From contig MU277672.1 of the NCBI GenBank assembly GCA_022385805.1, forward strand, positions 416,012 to 480,011: a stretch of 64,000 nt of DNA. Direction: 5' to 3'. Below are positions 56,706 through 64,000 of the stretch, in pieces; positions within the stretch are counted from its first letter, which is position 1; each line of letters begins with the position of its first letter. The translations under genes and the position numbers were made by a program. This stretch comes from Pilatotrama ljubarskyi (taxonomy: Eukaryota > Basidiomycota > Agaricomycetes > Polyporales > Polyporaceae). Under the pieces are notes generated by a model. The model saw only the letters and a list, made by a program, of their open reading frames with translations, did not search any database and was not told the DNA's origin.

Positions 56706-58021
56706 TCAGAGCTTGTGCTTCAGCTCCTTCCGCGCAATCTTGCCAAACCGCTCTCCAGGTATACCAGACGCGAACCGCTCCGACTGCGCGTAGCTCTCGC
56801 GCAGATTCACCGCATCCAAGTTATGCTGGTCGTTCAGGCCAGCCTTGATGAGCTTCTTTACGCCCAGCAGTGCTGTCCGATCCAGTCCTTCGAGTTCAGC
56901 AAGAACATGCTTGCGGACTGCGGCTTGGAATTCCGGCACGGGCTGCTCAGGGAAGATTTGGCTTGGCGAGTGTCAGCATGCTGTTCAATGGCGATAAGAG
57001 AGCGTCCGCGCTTACTTGATGAATCCGCAGGCCAACAGCTCCTGGGCATCCTTCTTCTTGCCCCAAAGTAGTACTTCATTCGCTTTCGCAGCACCCACTG
57101 TGAGAGAGTGAACGTCATGAGTCTACGCTAGCGTCCGACAGTCGCGGAAAGGCGTACTTCTGTTCCTGAACATCACACTCGAGCCTGCCTCAGTGATGAT
57201 GCCTATGGACGTCACGTTCAGGATGCTACAAGTAGCCACGTGCAAGTGCACTGGAGACATACCAAGGAAGGTGAAAGGCACAGACAACCAGGCACCGGGT
57301 AACGCATAGATGAAGTCGAAATGGCCCAGAAAAGCTGCAGAGCGCGAGGACTGAGGACGTCACTCGCACACGAGTAAGATATGTACGCGTACCAGCAGCA
57401 ATCCCTGCAGGCCACGCATGTCAATACGTGATGTAGGATGCGCTTTAGCTGACCTACCCATCACAGGACCGTTGAGTGCCGCCACGAGGATCTTGCTGTG
57501 GGTGTACAACTAATCATCCATGAGGGCAAGGTATAGAGCAACGAGTCGTTACAACACTCACCGCATTAGTGACATCCGTATTGACGGCGGCGATACCCTG
57601 TATGAAGGCCTCGCGTGCCGTCTTCAGCTGCTTGGTATCCATCGTACCTGTAACGCTGGTTCCGCTGGATATAAGGCATTCAGTATCCCGCCGTGACGTA
57701 TGTCCCTGCCTCGCCTACGTACGCGGAGAACCACTTCCCGTTCGCTATGCATGTATAAGCCAAAGCGCGTACATACAGTAGGGGTAGTATTGTATACCTT
57801 GCCAGATGGTCACAAGAACATCATCCCGCTTGTCTACTTCCCGGAGGTAGGTAGCGAAAGCATCGTAGTCTAACATGCAACCATGAATACTCGACGGCTC
57901 GTCCATCTGATCTGCAAAGGATATCCTACTCACCCGCCCGGGTTATGGCGTTCAAAGTCTTGGGGGAGTTAAAGGTGATGGTCGCGATACCCTGAGAGAC
58001 ATCAAGAGAGACGTTAGACAT
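56706..58021 (-). CDS. Peroxisomal enoyl-CoA isomerase/hydratase (Eci1-like)
   Basis: Crotonase-fold enzyme; likely a delta3,delta2-enoyl-CoA isomerase for beta-oxidation of unsaturated fatty acids. Start MSNVSLDVSQGIATITFNSP (58021). Exons give KTLNAITRA, DYDAFATYLREVDKRDDVLV, TDVTNALYTHSKILVAALNG with PVMG (oxyanion-hole region), FDFIYALPGAWLSVPFTFLG, IITEAGSSVMFRNRMG (Glu expected to be catalytic) and ANEVLLWGKKKDAQELLACG. The C-terminus is RKELKHKL: -HKL is a non-canonical PTS1-like tripeptide, comparable to the -HRL of yeast Eci1. About 290 residues in seven or so exons. It could also act as a plain enoyl-CoA hydratase. Divergent from the BET2 gene. Confidence 0.85.
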
Positions 58022-58464
58022 GGCTGTGGGATTGTTGGGGGAGTCCAACGGCGCTGATGTGGGGACAAGTGAATTTATACGCCAGAACACGCAGCAGGCA
58101 TGTCGGCAAACTATAGAACGATGAGCCGGGCTCTGGAGCAGCTTCTCCCAGTTTGTACTGGCGCGAATCGAATTCAGCTGTCCTGGGATGTCGACCGGAC
58201 AAGCGAGGGCCTTGATGAGCCCACAGGCGCCCATGGACTCGGAAGGTCGCTTCCCCGGGCGGACCGGACCCCGATCGACTGCGGGCGATCGTTGCAGGAG
58301 GCGACAGCCACCTGCATTCCAAAGGACCTTCTTCTTGGCACTCACTTACGAACCACCTTAACGGCTACAGTCATCGTCACGCTGCAAGCCCTCCGGAGAG
58401 GCTGAAGTTTTGCTGAAGATCGCATCGCGAAGCGTGTCAATACGTCCGCATACTCGGAATCGTA
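58022..58464. other. Divergent promoter region of the isomerase and BET2 genes
   Basis: 443 nt between outward-pointing start codons. Open frames on both strands lack motifs. Confidence 0.45.
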
Positions 58465-59830
58465 ATGGGATCGACTCTGAATATCCCTCTGCACGTCAAG
58501 TACATCCAGTCCCTCGGCGAGGTATTCGGTGACCTTTCTCTGCTCGTCGCACGCCTGACTGCTTTCCCAGAACAAAGATGATCTCGTATACCACCTCACT
58601 GCACACCTCCGCATGAACGCGGTGTACTGGGGTCTGACCGCGTTACATGTTATGAGGCATAAGGACGCTCTCAATCGAGACGAGATGATCGATTTCGTCA
58701 TGAGCTGCTGGGACGAGGAGGCAGGTGAGGTCTGTTCTCTCATATATCAGTGCCTTTGGAGAGGATGCTGACTAGACTATTTCAGGCGCGTTCGGGGCAC
58801 ACCCGGACCATGATGCACACCTCCACTCTACGCTAAGCGCGATCCAAATTCTGGCAATGCAGAACGCGCTTGACCGAGTGGACGTCCCTCGTGTCGTGAA
58901 ATGTGCGTCCTTCGCCCTACACGTGGCATCGATAGGCTGACCCATGACGGATAGACATTTTGTCCCTCCAGCAGCCCTCCGGTGTCTTTGCTGGTGACTA
59001 CTCAGGGGAGATAGACACCCGATTCTTGTGCTGTGCAGTGCTCGCGTTGTCGTTGCTTGGACATCTGCACGAACTGGACGTCGACAAGACTGTAGGTTAC
59101 ATTCGCAGATGCAGGAACTTCGACGGCGGCTTTGGCGCCCGAGAAGGAGCGGAAAGTCATGCCGCTCAAGGTACATCAGAATCGCTTGCGAATGTTCTTT
59201 ACTGTGATGCGCTGACGTGAATGGCCTTCCCCAGTGTTCGTGTGCGTTGCAGCCCTGGCCGTGCTGGATAGGTTAGATGAGGTCGACCAAGACATGCTCG
59301 GCTGGTGGTTGGCCGAACGACAGCTCCCGAATGGAGGACTTAACGGCCGTCCAGAGAAGCTGGAAGATGTGAGTTGCGTGGTCTATGTTTGTGGTTTAAT
59401 CGTCTGAATTGCCACCTTAGGTTTGTTACAGCTTCTGGGTGCTCTCTGCCATGTCGATCCTGAACAAAGTGCCTTGGATAAACGCCGACAAGTTGACGGC
59501 GTTCATCCTCTCTGCGCAAGTGAGTGCTGTGAACTTTAGTAAAAGCTACTAGTGATGACCGTTCGTTCAGGACCTGGAACAGGGTGGTATCGCGGACAGA
59601 CCTGGAGATCAACCCGATGTCTTCCATACACTCTTCGGTGTCGCAGGTAAGCGCTCTTGCGAACTATGGCGCCTTTGTCCAGTGACTTATAATCCTTGTC
59701 AGGCTTGTCTCTGCTGGGTTACCCAGGGCTAGATGACCTCGATCCCGTGTACTGCATGCCTGCCGGCTTGATTGAGTCCATGGGGCTGCGGAAGGGCTGG
59801 AAGGCCCTCCCGCGGAAAGCGTCGTCCTGA
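58465..59830 (+). CDS. BET2: Rab geranylgeranyltransferase (GGTase II) beta subunit
   Basis: Catalytic beta subunit that transfers geranylgeranyl groups to C-terminal Cys-Cys of Rab proteins presented by the escort protein. Start [19 protein letters not shown] (58465). Alpha-alpha barrel repeats: [148 protein letters not shown], and [20 protein letters not shown] with [13 protein letters not shown]. The Asp-x-Cys-Tyr and late His supply the zinc site of this family. About 325 residues in eight exons. Ypt1, encoded in this window, is a classical substrate. Confidence 0.95.
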
Positions 59831-60221
59831 CTTCTACTACTTCATGTGTATCAAAAATGTATTCCAGGCTGTTGTAGTCGTGGCGTGCGCGCGGGTGGAT
59901 TCGGTCAGGATTCAGGCAGGCCTCCCTGCTGAAGGCGACTTGAAGGCGTCCGGAGAACACGGACCAGAGAGGCGCCGGTGCCAAGACGCCGGTGTTATCT
60001 GGCGTGGCACGTGGCACAGATGGGAGGAGTCCCTGATTGGATCTGGATCGCAGTGTTGCATTGGGAGAGCGAACTCTTCCGCGAAGAACAGGTTCAGGAG
60101 CTGCAATAAGCTTTGCAATCTCACTCCAGTCTTTCTCTCATCCCCCCAACAGCCCGCACGGTGGTCTCTATCCGCCTTGCGACCCTGGCGGAAAGATCCT
60201 GTCGATCATAGCACCCCGGCC
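59831..60221. other. Intergenic region
   Basis: Holds the BET2 3' flank and the promoter and leader of the armadillo-repeat gene. No gene is supportable. Confidence 0.5.
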
Positions 60222-62850
60222 ATGAGCGGAACCGCGGCTCTCCAATCAGCCTCAAAGCTCGGCGATCTGCTGGCCCAGCTGCCTCTCAACCAGCCCAACC
60301 AGTGGTCTGAGATTGAGCTCACCGCCCAGAGCCTCGCGAACGATCTGCGGAGCAAGAACGGTTCGCTGCACCCTGTCTGCTCTCTTGCTTGCTCCATGCC
60401 GACGCACGCTACACAGTTGAACAACAGACTGCGCTCGGACAGACCTTGCTGCCTCAGACCTTGACTTCGCTGCTAAAGGGCGCCATCAGTGACACTTGCA
60501 ACTCGGGCCCAGCATGCAAATCTGCCATCTTCGAACTGCTGCGAGTCGCGGCGAACCTCTGTATGGACCATGGTGAGTGAGCTATGCCCTGGTTGGCTGC
60601 CGAATACCGACCGATCGGATGGTGACCCCGCAGATAGCAACCGAGGCGTCTTGTTGGATGCTGGTTTTCCGCAGACGGTTGTTGGCTTGTTAGAAAGCTA
60701 CGCAGACTCGGTCAAGCCTGCCCAAAGAGAGCCTCACCCAATATCTATACCTGACCTCAAGATCGTGAAGACCGCAATCGGATTCCTGCTCAATGCCAGT
60801 GTTGGCTATGGTATGTAACGCATATCACTCGGCCCCGTAATGTACTCATGGGAGCAGACCCCGTGAAGGACCGCCTCGCTGCGCTTGAGGCTGCCATGAC
60901 TATCTTGAAACTATCTACAGCCGTATACCCCCTCGCATCTTGGCAGTTTTACAAGTCCTCTGGACAGGACACCTCGGAAGATCCGACTGAATCATGGTCT
61001 CTGCGCAGCACTTTGGCATCTTGGTCATGGCGGGCTATCGAGGAGATCAGGGGAGATGAAGATAGTCGTGAGTCTTCCTTGCAGGGCGAGATACGGCAAG
61101 TACTCACCACAACCTCCTACTTCCAGAGCAGCCTCGACTAGTCTTTGGCCCTGACGCCCTCCCGTTGCTGATTTCCCAGCTGCGGGCATTCATTCCCCCA
61201 TATCCGGAGCCGCCATCGGTGTTCTCGAGCCCGAGTTCCCGCCGCAGTCTTGTCCAGACCGACTTTGACATTTACGAGCAGGTGTGCGGTCTTATCGAGT
61301 CGCTGTGCCTGGATGTAGAAGATGTCCGACTCTCCCTGGCTCGGGGGCTTACGTTCCCTGACGGAGAACATGGCGGCGTTGCATGCCTGTCGGAGCTCAT
61401 GACGTTCGTGGAAAAGGGCGACTACCCTCCGTACTGGGCCTCGGAGTCTCCTGGGGAGCGCGCAGCAAAGGAGAAAGGGTTTGACTTGGGCAAGGGCGCT
61501 GTTGTGAAGGCCATTGTGGAGGTTGCTGGTGAAGAGAAGAACACCGACACCCTGTGGGACGACTCCGAGGCAGAGAAGCCTGGTGGAGAGTTTGTCAGCA
61601 GGATGGTGGAGTGGATCCGGACGCACAAGAGCCTCAAGGAGAGCAACCGTGACGACCTCATCATTTGTGCCACTCTTAGCCTCGGGAACATCTGCCGACG
61701 AGGTATGCCGCGTACATTTTACCCGGTCCGAAGTCTAAAACTCTCCGACGTCGTATGAACAGACGCCCATTCCCTCGCAATTGTGAAGCCACCGATTGCG
61801 CTGGCCCCTGATCTTGCCGCGCTGCTGGAGCCGGACACGGACATCAAAGTGAAGCACGGCGTCATTGGGCTGCTCAAGCACTTGGCACAGTCGCAAGGCA
61901 ACCGGGCTGCCCTCGGCCAGGCCGGCATCATCCAGAAGCTGGCGTCCTCGCAGATTTGGAGCGACAAGGCCGACATGGTGGAGATCATTCAGGTTGCAGC
62001 CATTGGCGTTGCGAAACACATGTGCAACGGCGACAGTGAGCATGGCTTAGGCTTTCCGGCACCGTGGCCCTCGCTGATGTGAGACACCCTTCCAGTCGAC
62101 AACGCGGTCTCGCTCGTCCTCCCACCCGACACCGGATCGCCGCTGCAGCAGATTCTGGCGCTCGTAAATCGATCGGACTCTATTGCTGTCAAGAGCGAAG
62201 GAACCCGTGTACTGGTCAACGCTGTGAAGTCGTTATGGTCGACCGATCCGAAGACGCTGGACGAGGAGAAAACGAAGAAGCGGGACGCCGCTATGAAGGT
62301 CATCGTGACGGAGCCATGTGTTTCTGCGCTAGCCCGACTAATAGGGAGGAGCAAGAGGTACCCAACGCTCATCAACGAGGGCGTCGTTGCGCTGTCATTG
62401 ATCAGCACGCACCCGAACGGTGGTACGGTCGAGCCCTTCATGCCGCCGCGCAGCAGTGAAGCTCACGTTCATATGACAGGAACGTTGGTTCTGGACTCGC
62501 TTCTCAATCCACTGCCAACGGAGGCGATCCGGTCGACCTCCCAGCCGCTCTCAGCCGTCTCGACCACGGAGGCCTCTCCGGTTGTAGGGCCTCGGCGTGC
62601 CCTCGACATGCTCATCAGCGTGCTGCGTGAAGGCAGCACGAACATGCCGCCTGAGGTGCGGGCGAACGTGTGCGCGTTGCTCGGCCACCTGGGCCGGAAG
62701 GGGGTCGTCGCGGAGAACAGGTCGACCGATTTGCAGCGAATGAAGGACAGCACGCGCGAGCTCATCGAGGGGCTGGCCCGCGAGACCGAGCCCCCGAGTA
62801 ACCCGAGGGTTGTGGCAGCGGCGAAGCGGGCTCTGGAGGCGTGGGCGTGA
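60222..62850 (+). CDS. SmgGDS (RAP1GDS1/Bem4)-like armadillo-repeat protein
   Basis: Armadillo-repeat protein that in animals binds newly made Ras/Rho/Rap GTPases and aids their prenylation and nucleotide exchange. Start MSGTAALQSASKLGDLLAQL (60222). Repeats of about 40 residues include LPQTLTSLLKGAISDTCNSG, FELLRVAANLCMDH, RGVLLDAGFPQTVVGLLESY, VKTAIGFLLNASVGY, DIYEQVCGLIESLCLDVEDV, DDLIICATLSLGNICRR, VKHGVIGLLKHLAQSQGNRA with ALGQAGIIQKLASS, VKSEGTRVLVNAVKSLW, and YPTLINEGVVALSLIS. About 720 residues in nine or ten exons. Stop TGA at 62848-62850. It could be another ARM protein, but SLGNICRR and the repeat order favour SmgGDS. A functional link with the neighbouring BET2 gene is plausible but inferred. 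Confidence 0.85.
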
Positions 62851-63355
62851 GCGGGTGTCGGGTGGTCATCTTTAGGGTGTCACTTACGGGAATACTGTGG
62901 TCTAGCCGTACCAGCACATTTGTATTTCCAGTGTACTTCTTGGATCCTGCGGCATGCTATCGATTGCATATGTCCTGACTGCACCTTCATGTTGGCCACT
63001 CAACGCCTCCAATATAGCTGCAGTGGCTTTTATGTAAGGATGGGGCTGGATGCTCTCGATGTCGATGCCCCGTTGCGTGAGCGACTCAGACTCAAGCGCT
63101 GTGTGACTATGTCCGGCTTCCGGCATTCACGCCGTTCCGGAGAGCGCTCGGCAAAGTGATCGGTGGCTGAGCGTATCCCGCCCAGCTCGCGGACAGTGCG
63201 CGGCCGCCTACACACAACTTCGACGACAAGATCGTCGGCAACGCCGACCGTTCTACAGACTCTGCCCTCGAACCGCCCTGGTCCTTCGTGGCCATTGATG
63301 CACCATATTGGCTCATAATATTCATAGACGCCTCTCTGCTAAAGTTTCAATCAAA
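62851..63355. other. Intergenic region
   Basis: 3' flank of the armadillo gene and promoter of the hydrolase gene. No gene is supportable. Confidence 0.5.
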
Positions 63356-64000
63356 ATGGGTGCTTTCTTCAGCCTGTTCTCTGCCGCGTACTACATACCC
63401 AAGCTCTACTTCGGGTCGGTGCCTGCTACCGTTGCTGCAAGGAGCTCTGGAAGCTCGAAGGCAGTGGAACGAGTGACGCTGCGCGACTTCATTCAACTGC
63501 GGTGTCCATCATTGTTCACGCAATTCCGCCCAGCTTGGTGGCTCCGCAGGTATGGTTGTGTTTCTGTCCAAAGGGCGCGTACGGAAGGCTGAAAAGGCTG
63601 CATCACGCAGCGGGCATATGCAGACCGCATACTGCGTGCTCGGTGATTTTTCGAGAATAGACAAAGTAGAATATGATAGGTGAGTCCATCACCTCGAATT
63701 CCTAGACTTCGCACATGAGTACGCGCTCTGACAGGCGTCCGCATTCAATGACAGAAAGCTTCTCCGTACACTTGATGGCGGGACCATGTAAGCGTGGAAA
63801 ATTCATCACGTTCATTGCGCTTGTCCACCTGCTGAGCCTTGGCGTTTCAAGTGGAATTGACCTGACGCCTCCGGCCCAGGACCGCACCCTCAACGATGAC
63901 ACGCCCATCATTGTGGTCCTCCATGGCTTAACAGGAGGTACGACAAATACACCGGGTGTCGGCGCGTACCAGTCCTCACCTCTGACTGGCAGGTTCCCAT
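63356..64000 (+). CDS. Alpha/beta hydrolase of the Eht1/YheT family, partial
   Basis: The gene runs off the right end. Start MGAFFSLFSAAYYIPKLYFG (63356), an amphipathic/hydrophobic N-terminus. Exons continue: RDFIQLRCPSLFTQFRPAWW with LRS and GHMQTAYCVLGDF, the family's HxQT signature; RKLLRTLDGGTI; GIDLTPPAQDRTLNDDTPII and VVLHGLTGG, the oxyanion-strand motif that precedes the nucleophile elbow. The catalytic Ser, Asp and His lie beyond the window. Yeast relatives (Eht1, Eeb1, YMR210W) are acyl-CoA:ethanol acyltransferases or acylglycerol lipases; the exact activity here cannot be decided. Introns of about 70 nt with GT-AG ends join the pieces in frame. Confidence 0.82.

Overview
The window is nuclear DNA from a filamentous basidiomycete, most likely a wood-decay agaricomycete. 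The evidence is GC-rich sequence and densely packed genes on both strands. Most genes are cut by many 47-80 nt GT-AG introns with fungal branch sites. Family signatures are fungal: Zn2Cys6 regulator, Ypt1, Img2/mL49, Qcr10, Gid2, Nsa1, Sfi1. A GH43 exo-beta-1,3-galactanase fused to a CBM35-type module closely resembles the Phanerochaete chrysosporium enzyme in domain order and motifs. About 27 protein genes can be supported. No rRNA, tRNA, CRISPR array or prokaryotic feature was found.

Layout. 0-8 kb is gene-poor: only a nuclear-looking low-complexity protein (minus) and mitochondrial ribosomal protein mL49 (plus), flanked by 3.5 and 2.4 kb with short slipped repeats. 8-17.4 kb: secreted GH43-CBM35 galactanase (minus), vitamin B6 synthase PDX1 (plus), a 103-residue orphan (plus), an RS-rich protein (minus) and cyclin L (plus). 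17.7-27.4 kb: Ypt1/Rab1 (minus), a membrane-anchored aspartic protease with an altered catalytic motif (plus), a zinc-ribbon protein (minus), a 2.3 kb gap with one orphan exon-like stretch, and a Zn2Cys6 transcription factor (minus). 28-35 kb: Nop16 (minus) and Qcr10 (plus) share a promoter; a HAD-family phosphatase (minus) and a penta-EF-hand protein (plus) are separated by a TA-flanked inverted-repeat DNA transposon. 36-44 kb: long-chain acyl-CoA synthetase (plus), MFS transporter (minus), hypothetical protein (plus), PIG-Y-like membrane protein (plus). 44-56 kb: Sfi1-like centrin-binding protein, Gid2/Rmd5 (both minus), Nsa1/WDR74 (plus), pirin and an amino-acid permease (both minus). 56.7-64 kb: peroxisomal enoyl-CoA isomerase/hydratase (minus), Rab geranylgeranyltransferase beta subunit Bet2 (plus), SmgGDS-like armadillo protein (plus), and the start of an Eht1/YheT-type alpha/beta hydrolase running off the end.

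These are mostly housekeeping genes rather than one functional cluster. Some links exist: Ypt1 ends in the Cys-Cys that Bet2 prenylates, and an SmgGDS-like protein handles small GTPases; acyl-CoA synthetase and a peroxisomal enoyl-CoA isomerase both serve fatty-acid oxidation; Nop16 and Nsa1 both build the 60S subunit. The most unusual signals are gene-structural: exons of 6, 12, 13 and 22 nt; two well-supported and one possible GC-AG intron; several stop-free introns whose length is a multiple of three; an Asp-to-His change at the first catalytic site of the aspartic protease; and the transposon. All exon joins come from reading splice signals and family conservation; none has transcript support.
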